The position numbers were made by a program, and so were the translations under genes. The notes beneath the pieces were generated by a model, which saw nothing but the letters and a program-made list of their open reading frames with translations, searched no databases and was not told the DNA's origin. Positions 34,084-41,430 of a stretch of 64,000 bases of DNA are shown one piece after another. The first letter of the stretch is position 1. The number at the start of each line of letters is the position of its first letter. The DNA is taken from contig NZ_CACSJA010000007.1 in NCBI RefSeq assembly GCF_902706035.1, forward strand, positions 1 to 64,000, read 5' to 3'. Origin of the DNA: Pantoea sp. 18069. GTDB lineage: Bacteria; Pseudomonadota; Gammaproteobacteria; Burkholderiales; Burkholderiaceae_C.

Positions 34084-35136
34084 TCAGGCCTGGCCTTCGA
34101 GCAACGCCACCAGGGTGACGCTCTTGAGGCTGGCTTCGAGCTCCTGGCCATCGTCGTTGTATTTCAGCCAGGCCACGCCTTGCTTGGCCGGGCGGCGTTC
34201 GAGCATCAGGCACGCGGGACGATTGTTGTGCAGCACATGGACCACGGCATTCTTGAGCGGCGCGGCCGGCGCCGCCTTGCCGGATTTTGCCGGGGCGGCC
34301 CCTGCCGGGGCGGCCCTTGCCGGGGCGTCGGTTTTCGCGACCGGCGCATCCGGCGTCTGCGCGGCGGCCTGCGGCGGCTGGCTCTTGACTTCGAGGAACT
34401 CGCGCAGCAGCTTGACCGAGCCGCGCGTGATTTCCTGGTTGGCATCGCCAAGCCAGGCGCTCACGTCCTGCGGCGTCTTCTTGTACGCCGTCATCAGTTC
34501 GTTGACGACCGTCACGTCGCGCACGCGCCCGGTATTGAAGACCCGGGCCAGCGGCTCGGGCAGGTCGAGCAGCGTCACATGCTGCGAAATGAACGCCGGC
34601 GACTTGCTGATGGCCTTGGCGATGTCGCCTTTCTTCATGCCTTTGGCGAGCTCGCGGCCAATGAAGTCGGCCACTTCGCGCGCCGTCAGCTCATTGCGCT
34701 GCAGGTTCTCCACGACCTGGTCGGCTTCGTTGTAGTCGTTGTCGATGAACCCGGGAATCGTGAGCAGCCCTGCGCGTTGCGAGCCGCGAAAGCGGCGGGC
34801 ACCGTGGTTGATGATGTAGCGGCCTTCGGCGTGCGGATTCTCGCGCACCGAAATCGGCGTCTTGACGCCGCGCAGCAGAATCGATGCCGCGAGCTCCTCG
34901 AGGCTGTGCTCGGAAAAGCCCGGGTTGTCCTTGGTGCGCGGCTGGTGCGGGTCTTCATCGATCAGCGCCATTTCCAGGGCCAGCGGGCCGCCGCCCGGGG
35001 CCGGGGCCTCCGGGCCCGCGAGCAGCGCCGACAGGTCGCCCATCTCCTCGAGTCCAAGACCCCCCATCACCGGGCCCGCCGGTTTCTTGTCTGCGGGACC
35101 GTAGGAAAATTTTTGCTTTTTCGCTGCGACACTCAT
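34084..35136 (-). CDS. korB: KorB-like ParB/global repressor (IncP type)
   Basis: A 350-residue ParB-family protein closely resembling IncP KorB. It has the KorB-type LIDEDPHQPRT segment, YIINHGARRFRGS and IDNDYNEADQVVENLQRNEL (CTP-binding ParB core), a helix-turn-helix with KKGDIAKAISKSPAFISQHV (about residue 172), and FNTGRVRDVTVVNELMTAYK. An Ala/Pro-rich linker leads to the SH3-like dimerisation end (AWLKYNDDGQELEASL). KorB binds TTTAGC-N-GCTAAA sites, spreads with CTP and silences promoters, and partners IncC in partition. Four matching sites occur in this window. The start overlaps the incC stop (ATGA). Confidence 0.93.
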   Translation of the reverse strand: MSVAAKKQKFSYGPADKKPAGPVMGGLGLEEMGDLSALLAGPEAPAPGGGPLALEMALIDEDPHQPRTKDNPGFSEHSLEELAASILLRGVKTPISVRENPHAEGRYIINHGARRFRGSQRAGLLTIPGFIDNDYNEADQVVENLQRNELTAREVADFIGRELAKGMKKGDIAKAISKSPAFISQHVTLLDLPEPLARVFNTGRVRDVTVVNELMTAYKKTPQDVSAWLGDANQEITRGSVKLLREFLEVKSQPPQAAAQTPDAPVAKTDAPARAAPAGAAPAKSGKAAPAAPLKNAVVHVLHNNRPACLMLERRPAKQGVAWLKYNDDGQELEASLKSVTLVALLEGQA

Positions 35137-35906
35137 TGCGCAATCTCCATTTTTTCAAAGACATAGGCGGCCAGGCCACGCATTTCCTGCGTGGCCTTGC
35201 GGGCGGCGGTCTTGCGAATCTTCCAGACCGGAACACCAGAGGCCAGCGCATCCGCAATGCTGCTGCGCAGGCCTATGCTGACCGGAACAATCAATTGGGG
35301 GTAGGCCGCCTTGAGCTCGGCCAGGTGGCGCACATGGCGCGGGTTTCGCGCATCCACCTTGGACGGCACCATGCCCAGGAACTGCAGCCCCCGGTTTTCC
35401 TTGCGCACGTTCATGATGGTCGTGAGCATCATCTTGATGCCCTGGATGCTGTAGGCCTCGAGTTCGATCGGCGACAGCACGCAGTCGGCCGCATACAAGG
35501 CCGCGACCAGGGCCACGCCCAGGCCCGGCGCGGTATCGATCAGGCAGATATCGAAGCCCTGCTCAGCGAGCGCTTCGATATTGGCCTTCATGTTCTTTTT
35601 CGCCTTGGGCAAGGGCAGGAACACGGCGTTGGCGAGTTCGGGGTCGGCCTCGATCAGCACCAGGCGCGGGCCGTCTTCCTGCGCCTGGGCGGCCTGCTGC
35701 CAGCCGTCGGCCGGCACCGGGCCGAACAGCTGGCTGGCCCTGGCCTCGATCTTGTACTGCCCCAGGGTGTAGGACGCATTGGCCTGGGTGTCGAGGTCGA
35801 TCACGGCCACGCTCAGGCCGCGCTCCAGAAAATCAAACGCCAAGTGCACCACACTTGACGTTTTCCCCACACCGCCTTTTTGCTGTGCTACGACCAAGGT
35901 CTTCAT
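35133..35906 (-). CDS. incC: IncC-like ParA ATPase (short form)
   Basis: A 257-residue ParA-family partition ATPase that matches the IncC2 form of IncP plasmids. The deviant Walker A is KGGVGKT at 10-16, the A' motif is VIDLDTQANASYTL, Walker B is CLIDTAP, and MVPSKVDARNPRHVRH and GLRSSIADALASGVPVWKI are strongly IncC-like. It would position the replicon together with KorB. Its ATG overlaps the korA stop codon (ATGA). A longer N-terminal form analogous to IncC1 is not clearly present; the frame extends only 14 codons upstream. Confidence 0.93.
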   Translation of the reverse strand: MKTLVVAQQKGGVGKTSSVVHLAFDFLERGLSVAVIDLDTQANASYTLGQYKIEARASQLFGPVPADGWQQAAQAQEDGPRLVLIEADPELANAVFLPLPKAKKNMKANIEALAEQGFDICLIDTAPGLGVALVAALYAADCVLSPIELEAYSIQGIKMMLTTIMNVRKENRGLQFLGMVPSKVDARNPRHVRHLAELKAAYPQLIVPVSIGLRSSIADALASGVPVWKIRKTAARKATQEMRGLAAYVFEKMEIAQ

Positions 35907-36211
35907 ATTTTTGATCCGTTGTTCCTGGCCTGTGCGTCTTCGGCCCATTTCTTGACGATGAATGCCTGGTGCTGCGGCAGCACGGCAGACACGCGCTCAT
36001 ATCCTGGCGGGATGTTGCTGCTGGCAAACACACGCCACACGCGATGCACGGCCTGCGACACCGCGCCCTTGCTCAGGCCAAGGGCCTGCACAAACGACGC
36101 CTGCGTCTGCCCACGCACCAGAACACCGTGGGCGATCTGCAGGGTCTGCGCCCCCACGTCCAGGCCATGGATGCACGCCTGGAATTGCGCCTCGCTGAGC
36201 CGTTTTCGCAT
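35903..36211 (-). CDS. korA: KorA/TrfB-like transcriptional repressor
   Basis: A 102-residue protein closely resembling IncP KorA (TrfB). The N-terminus is MRKRLSEAQFQACIHGLDVG, the helix-turn-helix is TQASFVQALGLSKGAVSQAV (residues 36-55), and the dimerisation end is GYERVSAVLPQHQAFIVKKW (70-89). KorA binds GTTTAGCTAAAC, and a perfect copy lies 64 bases upstream of the start. It is the first gene of a korA-incC-korB operon and should repress it together with KorB. The ATG at 36211 was chosen by the family start; a GTG three codons upstream is possible. Confidence 0.93.
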   Translation of the reverse strand: MRKRLSEAQFQACIHGLDVGAQTLQIAHGVLVRGQTQASFVQALGLSKGAVSQAVHRVWRVFASSNIPPGYERVSAVLPQHQAFIVKKWAEDAQARNNGSKI

Positions 36212-36274
36212 GGAATTCACCCACTGTTGCGGGCCCGCACCCAGGTGCCGGCAGCCCGCCGACCCAAGGCACAG

Positions 36275-36286
36275 GTTTAGCTAAAC
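36275..36286. promoter_or_regulatory. KorA operator (O_A), perfect palindrome
   Basis: GTTTAGCTAAAC is identical to the canonical 12-bp IncP KorA operator. It lies upstream of korA, 20 bases inside the KorB operator, and probably overlaps the -10 region of the operon promoter, as in IncP plasmids. Confidence 0.92.
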
Positions 36287-36305
36287 TTGATATTGAGGTC
36301 CAGAT

Positions 36306-36318
36306 TTTAGCTGCTAAA
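36306..36318. promoter_or_regulatory. KorB operator (O_B) of the korA-incC-korB operon
   Basis: TTTAGCTGCTAAA (TTTAGCAGCTAAA on the minus strand) matches the KorB operator with a different central base. The flanking T and A extend the palindrome by one base on each side. With the KorA site 20 bases closer to the gene, it recreates the dual-repressor layout of the IncP central control operon. Confidence 0.88.
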
Positions 36319-36385
36319 AGCGTGCCCGGGAGTCCGCTGCGCCGCTGTTTTTCACAGCGACACGGCAGCGCGCAGCACGGGGCAT

Positions 36386-37147
36386 TCAGGACACCTTGAC
36401 CGAGCGGCCGATGAAGTGGATAGGTCCTGTGGGCCGGCCCGTCGGCGAGCCCGTGGGCGGCTCGAGCGTGAGCTCGAACAGCTGGTTGGCTTGCACGCCC
36501 GGAATCTGGTCGAGCGACACCTGCACGCGCTGGCCCGGCTTGACCAGGCCCAGCGAGATCGGTGCGTCCCATTCATCGGCCTTGGTCCACAGTTCCAGCG
36601 CCTTGTCGGCGGGAATCTCCATCGCGCCCAATGGAATCAGCTCGATCTTGCGATCGCTGCTGGTCTGCATCACCCATCCGGGCGAACGGTCCTGCGGCGC
36701 GACCAGCACCACCATATAGCGCGTGCCGGGTTGGGGCGCCGCGACCTGCAGCACCAGCACCGCGGCCAGCAGCGTCGCGAGCGCAAAGCCACCGGCCGTG
36801 AGCCCGCGCCACAATGCCAGCGACTGCACATCGCGCCACCAGGGTAGCAGCTTGCGGACCGGGCGCGCGGACGCCGCCTTGGACGCCACCTGCATATGGT
36901 CCAGGCTGCGCTCGACGCGCCGCCAGAGGTGGGCCGAAGGCGGCACCGGCTCGACCAGCGACACCAGCGGCACAAAGCGCTGCTGCCAGGCATCGACGGC
37001 GTCGCGCAGCGCCGGGTTGCTCGCGAGCTGCGCCTCGACGGCCTGGTGCTCTGCAGGGGACAGCGTGCCCAGCACATATTCACCAGCGAGCGCCTGCAGG
37101 GCGCTGTCGGCGTCGTCGGGGAAATTCGGGGAAATGGTCTGGTTCAT
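36386..37147 (-). CDS. RskA-type anti-sigma factor
   Basis: A 253-residue membrane anti-sigma factor. The N-terminal cytoplasmic domain (about 1-105; ALAGEYVLGTLSPAEHQAVE) would hold the ECF sigma factor. One transmembrane helix (GGFALATLLAAVLVLQVAA, about 118-140) follows, then the RskA periplasmic domain (YMVVLVAPQDRSPGWVMQ, LELWTKADEW, GSPTGRPTGPI). It would release the sigma factor after proteolysis. The matching sigma factor gene lies upstream, but an IscB-omegaRNA element of about 1.1 kb separates them. The start was set at 37147, the family start; longer readings run into the element. Confidence 0.92.
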   Translation of the reverse strand: MNQTISPNFPDDADSALQALAGEYVLGTLSPAEHQAVEAQLASNPALRDAVDAWQQRFVPLVSLVEPVPPSAHLWRRVERSLDHMQVASKAASARPVRKLLPWWRDVQSLALWRGLTAGGFALATLLAAVLVLQVAAPQPGTRYMVVLVAPQDRSPGWVMQTSSDRKIELIPLGAMEIPADKALELWTKADEWDAPISLGLVKPGQRVQVSLDQIPGVQANQLFELTLEPPTGSPTGRPTGPIHFIGRSVKVS

Positions 37148-37209
37148 CAGAATGCGCGTGAAACCTCGGTATTCATGCCGGGGAGGTAGAGCGCCGGATG
37201 GGCAGCATC

Positions 37210-37929
37210 CTATGCTTTCGGCCTTACCTGAACACCTTCTACGCGAATGGCCGGGTTGAGAAAATAAGCATACCCGTCGTTCCTTTGAACGACGCGGCAA
37301 TGTCTGTGACTGATGCCTTGCACCACCGCTGAAACGCCAGCTTGGTGCAACAGCGTGCCTTGCTGGTATTCGATGCCTTCAATCTCCGGGTTCTGCAGCG
37401 CTTGCATGTCGAAGCGCACAAGCTCCGAGCTGATGGCACGCACGGGTGCCCAGCGCTGGATGCGCCGAACCCAGGTCATGGTAGTGTCCACGCGGTGCTG
37501 CAGCGATGGGGCGAGCCTGCCAGTCTTGTCGCCGCCCCGGTTCAGAAATCTTGGAGCGCGATAGCGCAGATTGCTGCGACGCCGACGGCGCATCTGACGG
37601 CGCGCCGTCATGGCCTCGGAAATCTGCCGGCCGCGGTGGACCAGCTTCAACAGGTTCAGCACGGCCACGCCTAGCTGGACTTCGCCAGTCAAAGCGTCCA
37701 CTGCCGCCACCTCGCGGACCAACGCCAGCCCCGTGGTCTTGCTGCCCGGGTCGATTTTCAAGCGCAGCGGCTGAAATTCGCAGGCGTCGGCCTGGCGGTC
37801 GATGAGCCGGATCACCATGGGCAGGAGGCGATGCACGCACGCCCGAGCGCGCTCCAGCAACAGCCGGGCGCGCTTTTCGGTGCACGGCATCAAAGCCTTG
37901 CCATGGATGTCCAACACAAAAACCGCCAC
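37210..37929 (-). CDS. iscB: Truncated IscB-like protein lacking HNH and RuvC-III
   Basis: A 239-residue IscB homologue; full IscB is about 400-500 residues. The PLMP region reads KALMPC (11-16). RuvC-I holds Asp60 in LKIDPGSKTTGLAL, an arginine-rich bridge helix spans 110-118, and RuvC-II has Glu169 in SSELVRFD. After YQQGTL (188-193) the HNH and RuvC-III regions are absent, and the frame resumes at VQGISHRHCR...DGYAYF, which is the normal C-terminal end. This looks like one clean in-frame internal deletion. Two of three RuvC acids remain, so DNA cleavage is unlikely. Binding of its omegaRNA is possible because the bridge helix and both termini survive. Whether it is decayed or repurposed is open. 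Confidence 0.85.
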   Translation of the reverse strand: MAVFVLDIHGKALMPCTEKRARLLLERARACVHRLLPMVIRLIDRQADACEFQPLRLKIDPGSKTTGLALVREVAAVDALTGEVQLGVAVLNLLKLVHRGRQISEAMTARRQMRRRRRSNLRYRAPRFLNRGGDKTGRLAPSLQHRVDTTMTWVRRIQRWAPVRAISSELVRFDMQALQNPEIEGIEYQQGTLLHQAGVSAVVQGISHRHCRVVQRNDGYAYFLNPAIRVEGVQVRPKA

Positions 37930-38272
37930 ATCGACTCCTGATCACAAGCGCTGCAATCTGTGCAGCCAGGCTGTCTTTCCAGCGGTCAGCCCTTACGGGC
38001 CTGGTGACGGGGCGCGTGATTTCTCACGAACCCGCTCCCCTCGGGAATGTCGACAACCGGCTCCAGCCCTTGCGGGCTGCGATCCAGACCTTCGGACCTT
38101 TACCTTTGTCCTGCATGATCCGGACCTTGCAGAGCAGCGAACTGAGGAAGCATTCGCTGGTGCGTCTGAACGACCTGCTGTCAACGTAGCGGGTTGGGTA
38201 CCGCTTTCCCTGGTCAATCCGGCTTGATTCCTTTCAGTTCCAAGCCCCGCCTTTCAGCGCGGGGTAATTGAC
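37930..38272 (-). ncRNA. omegaRNA of the IscB element (guide at 5' end)
   Basis: The 340 bp upstream of iscB have no gene but are rich in paired segments. These include CCCCGC/GCGGGG, CAGCCCGCAAGGGCTG, CGGGTTCGTGAGAAATCACG, and the AGGCCCGTAAGGGCTGACC hairpin next to the start codon. This position and structure match IscB omegaRNAs, whose guide is taken from sequence just outside the left end. Here that is the last codons of the sigma factor gene (about 38270-38290). Exact 5' and 3' ends cannot be set by eye. Confidence 0.75.
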
Positions 38273-38883
38273 GACATGCAGGCCCTGAGGGCCACGAGGC
38301 TGCGTTGTATCCAGGCCTTGACCGTGCCCAGCGGGGCTTCGACACGCGCGGCAATCTCTTTTTGCGTCAGCCCTTCGACGTAGGCGTAGAGAATGCAGTC
38401 ACGCCGCACCGGCTCGAGTTCGGAAAGGCAATGACCGACACGCCCCGCGCTGTCCGCCCATTGCGCCGAGCGGCTCACCGCTTCCCAGGCCGCCAGCGAG
38501 GCCTGGTCGTCGATTGCCTGCAACGTATCGTGCGGCACATCGGCGTCGCGGTCGTCGCGCCGGGCGTTCAAGGCGAGGTTGCGCGCGACGCTGTAGATCC
38601 AGCCACGCGCCGATCCGCGCGCGGGATCGAAGCTCGCGGCGCGTGTCCAGATGTTGACGCAGGCATCGTGCAGCACGTCTTCGGCGAGCGCGCCATCGCG
38701 CACGATGCGCCGCACCACGCCGAGCAGGCGCCCGGCTTCCTGTTCATAAAGCCTTTGCATCGCGCCACGCTCGCCCGCGGCGCATGCGAGCAAGGTGGTC
38801 TCGTAGTCAAAATCGTCGAAGTGAACAGACAAGGTCGAGGCTCCAGGCTGGTGAGATTTGCGCGCCATCGGGCGCGGGTGCAT
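38254..38883 (-). CDS. ECF (SigK/RpoE-type) RNA polymerase sigma factor
   Basis: A 209-residue ECF sigma factor. Region 2 includes LYEQEAGRLLGVVRRIVRD and the DNA-melting stretch HDACVNIWTRAASFDPARGS with RGWIYSVARNLALNARR. Region 4 includes RRDCILYAYVEGLTQKEIAA and VEAPLGTVKAWIQRSLVALR. It pairs with the RskA-type anti-sigma factor. The frame runs into the left end of the IscB element, which supplies the last residues SSITPR and the stop codon, so the original C-terminus has been replaced by a few codons. The start at 38883 is one of two in-frame ATGs five codons apart. Confidence 0.9.
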   Translation of the reverse strand: MHPRPMARKSHQPGASTLSVHFDDFDYETTLLACAAGERGAMQRLYEQEAGRLLGVVRRIVRDGALAEDVLHDACVNIWTRAASFDPARGSARGWIYSVARNLALNARRDDRDADVPHDTLQAIDDQASLAAWEAVSRSAQWADSAGRVGHCLSELEPVRRDCILYAYVEGLTQKEIAARVEAPLGTVKAWIQRSLVALRACMSSITPR

Positions 38884-38980
38884 GCGTGCCACCACTGTGG
38901 ATGATGCCACGGTCCAGAGCGATCTCGCTTCGCCAGCGCGCCATCGCATCAACAGATGCCTGCTGCTGGAGCAGTTGCCG

Positions 38981-39811
38981 TCAACCGAAGCGATAGGCAG
39001 ACAGCTGCGTCTTCATCACCTGCTGCGAATAGACCTTGCGACCCTGGTCCCGGCCGGCCGCGCCCGCGGCCACCATCAGCGGGATCAGGTGTTCCTCGTG
39101 GCCCGCGGGATGGCAGTCATGCGCAAACGGTGCGCTGGCCCATTCACGCAGGGCAGCGCCGCGCTGCTCTGGTCCGGCTTCGACGGCCGCGGTCAGCCAG
39201 TCATCGAAAGCCTGCGACGGCGCGGTGAAGCGCGCGTCGCCATAGCCGCGCATATTGTGAAAGCTCATGCCGCTGCCGATGATCAGCACGCCTTCGGCGC
39301 GCAGCGCGGCCAGCGCCTCGCCCACTGCGAGATGGGCTGCAGGGTCGAGGTCTTCGCGCAGCGACAGCTGCACCACCGGTATATCGGCTTCGGGGAACAT
39401 CACCTTGAGCGGAATGAACATGCCGTGGTCGAAGCCGCGCGCGGCGTCGAGGCTGGCGTCCAGGCCCGCGTGCGCGATCAGTGCCGCCATGCGTTCGGCC
39501 AGCGCCGTCTCGCCCGACGCAGGGTAGTCGATTTGGTAGGTGTGCTGCGGAAAACCGTAATAGTCATAGACAAGGCCAGGTTCGGCCCCGGCCGTGACGC
39601 TGAAGCCCGGCGTGCGCCAATGGGCCGACACCATCACGATCGCCTTGGGCCGCGCCGGCAGCGTGGCCGCCACCCCGCGCAGGAATTCGGCCATGTCGTC
39701 CCAGGTATCGGCCGGCGACCAATCCATGAAGAAGCAGGGGCCGGCGCCATGGGGAATGAACAGTACCGGTTGGGTCAAAGAAGCGGGGGACGAAGCATTG
39801 GCGTGGGACAT
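38981..39811 (-). CDS. LigB-type (DODA-like) extradiol dioxygenase, YgiD family
   Basis: A 276-residue class III extradiol dioxygenase. It begins QPVLFIPHGAGPCFFMD with the first metal histidine, then VMVSAHWRTPGFSV with the second. It also has ARGFDHGMFIPLKVMFPEAD and GSGMSFHNMRGY, and ends with HEEHLIPLMVAAGAA. The iron or zinc centre would be built from these histidines. Relatives convert 4,5-DOPA or other catechols; the substrate is not known here. It is divergent from a LysR gene 116 bases away that probably controls it. Confidence 0.9.
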   Translation of the reverse strand: MSHANASSPASLTQPVLFIPHGAGPCFFMDWSPADTWDDMAEFLRGVAATLPARPKAIVMVSAHWRTPGFSVTAGAEPGLVYDYYGFPQHTYQIDYPASGETALAERMAALIAHAGLDASLDAARGFDHGMFIPLKVMFPEADIPVVQLSLREDLDPAAHLAVGEALAALRAEGVLIIGSGMSFHNMRGYGDARFTAPSQAFDDWLTAAVEAGPEQRGAALREWASAPFAHDCHPAGHEEHLIPLMVAAGAAGRDQGRKVYSQQVMKTQLSAYRFG

Positions 39812-39927
39812 GCGGATTCCTGTGGTTTGCCTGGCCTCGGAGGACCATGGATCGATGATAATTTGAATGAATAAAACATAGAATCCCTTATATAAACCAA
39901 ACAGCTCCTACTCACAGTGTGAAATAA

Positions 39928-40848
39928 ATGCTCGATCGATTCACCAGCATGCGGGTGTTCATACAGGCGGCGAGCCACGCAAGCCTGTCGGCAGCGGGGC
40001 GGGCGCTGCACATGTCGCCCGCCATGGCCACCAAACATATCGACGCGCTCGAAGCGCGCCTGGGAGTCAAGCTGCTGCACCGCACCACGCGGCGGCTGAC
40101 CCTGACCGACGCGGGCACGGATTACCTCGCGGCCAGCCGGCGCATCCTGCAGGAAATCGACGAAGCCGAGTCGGAGGTCGCGGCCCAGCGCACCCAAGCC
40201 GTGGGCAGGTTGCGCATGAATGTGCCGCTGTCCTTCGGCACGCGCTTCATCGCGCCGCTGCTGCCCGAATTCAGCCGCCGCTATCCGCAGGTCGACGTGG
40301 AGTTGGGCCTGAGCGATGCCCAGCAGGATCTGATCCAGGGGGGCTGGGACATGGCGATCCGCATCGGCCATCTCGCGGACAGCGCGCTCAAGGTGCGGCG
40401 CCTGGGCAATTGCCCGATGCAGATCTGTGCCGCGCCCGGCTATCTGGCGCGACAGGGCACACCGCGACGTGTCGCCGAACTGTCGGGGCACAACTGCCTG
40501 AGCTATACCCTGTCACCGCTGCAGGCACAAGGCACCTGGGCCTTCGGCTCAGCCGGTGAAATCCAGGTGCCGGTGCAAGGCAACCTCAAGGCCAACAACG
40601 GCGATGCGCTGCTCGCGGCCGCCATCGGCGGCCAGGGTGTGATCTACCAACCGAGCTTCATCGTCGCCGAGGCGCTGGCCAGCGGCGCGCTGGTGGCGCT
40701 CGCGCTCGATCAGCCGGCGCTCGACCTGGGAGGCCTGCATGTGCTGTTTCCCCCCGATCGCCGCCCGCCAGCCAAGGTCAGGGCCATGATCGACTACCTT
40801 GTCGAATCGTTTTCTCCCGCGTCAGCGCCGGCCCCATCCGCGGAATGA
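39928..40848 (+). CDS. LysR-family transcriptional regulator
   Basis: A 306-residue LysR regulator of the large CrgA/AaeR-like group. The DNA-binding domain includes FTSMRVFIQAASHASLSAAG and HMSPAMATKHIDALEARLGV (residues 5-45), then LLHRTTRRLTLTDAG. The effector domain begins near residue 90 (GRLRMNVPLSFGTRFIAPLL) and has QGGWDMAIRIGHLADSALK. It is divergent from the DODA-like dioxygenase gene. The inducer is unknown. Confidence 0.9.
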   Translation: MLDRFTSMRVFIQAASHASLSAAGRALHMSPAMATKHIDALEARLGVKLLHRTTRRLTLTDAGTDYLAASRRILQEIDEAESEVAAQRTQAVGRLRMNVPLSFGTRFIAPLLPEFSRRYPQVDVELGLSDAQQDLIQGGWDMAIRIGHLADSALKVRRLGNCPMQICAAPGYLARQGTPRRVAELSGHNCLSYTLSPLQAQGTWAFGSAGEIQVPVQGNLKANNGDALLAAAIGGQGVIYQPSFIVAEALASGALVALALDQPALDLGGLHVLFPPDRRPPAKVRAMIDYLVESFSPASAPAPSAE

Positions 40849-40872
40849 GCAAGCCCTGAGAATCTGGCCCGA

Positions 40873-41430
40873 TTATTTCCAGAAAATGTAGTCGGCCTGG
40901 TACATCACGATTTGGCGCTGTCCCTTGTTGCCCGCGGTGCAGGCCATTGCCGGCGCCACGCCGCCCTTCAAGGCCACGCGCTGGATATAGGTCACGCCGC
41001 TCATGGCGCCGCTGCCCATCGCCGGGTTGGCCTTGACCAATTGGTAGGGCAGGTTGCCTTCACCAGCCGGCGCCACGGCCAGTTGCGTCGCAGTGAGCTT
41101 GGAGCCATCCATCGCTTCCCAGGTGGCCGGCGGTCCATAGTAAGTGCCCACTTTCTTTCCGCTGCGATCCATCAGATCGGCCTGAGGACCGACAAACACC
41201 CATTCGGTCTGGCCAGGCGCATTGGCCTTGTCGCGGCATTCATAAGTGATCTGACCGCGTCCGGTCGTGGTTTCCCAGGCGACCTTGTTGCCTGCAGGCA
41301 CGCGAATGGTTTCCGGAACACTCATGGGATTGAAGTGCTGCGACTTGTTCATGGAACCGCATGCAGTGAGCAAAAGCGCCGAAGTGATCAGGCCGACGGG
41401 AGCGAGGATGCAAGCAGAAAGCGTTTTCAT
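40873..41430 (-). CDS. DUF3455-family lipoprotein
   Basis: A 185-residue predicted lipoprotein. The signal peptide ends in a lipobox (SALLLTACGS). The mature part matches DUF3455 proteins: VPAGNKVAWETTTGRGQITY with a conserved cysteine (YECRD), then FVGPQADLMDRSGKKVGTYY, GPPATWEAMDGSKLTAT, LPYQLVKA and YIQRVALKGG. No biochemical role is established for the family. It stands alone. The start was set by the signal peptide at 41430. Confidence 0.85.
   Translation of the reverse strand: MKTLSACILAPVGLITSALLLTACGSMNKSQHFNPMSVPETIRVPAGNKVAWETTTGRGQITYECRDKANAPGQTEWVFVGPQADLMDRSGKKVGTYYGPPATWEAMDGSKLTATQLAVAPAGEGNLPYQLVKANPAMGSGAMSGVTYIQRVALKGGVAPAMACTAGNKGQRQIVMYQADYIFWK

Larger units (their letters stand above)
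37158..38275 (-). mobile_element. IS200/IS605-like IscB-omegaRNA element without transposase
   Basis: The element contains iscB and its upstream non-coding RNA region and no TnpA gene. The left end, on the minus strand, has AATTACCCCGCGCTGAAAGG with a CCCCGC/GCGGGG hairpin (about 38247-38266). The right end, beyond the iscB stop, has the imperfect hairpin CCCCGG...CCGAGG with loop CATGAATA at about 37172-37191. No target-site duplication is expected for this family. Ends are approximate. It sits exactly between an ECF sigma gene and its anti-sigma gene. Without a transposase it would need TnpA supplied from elsewhere to move. Confidence 0.78.
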
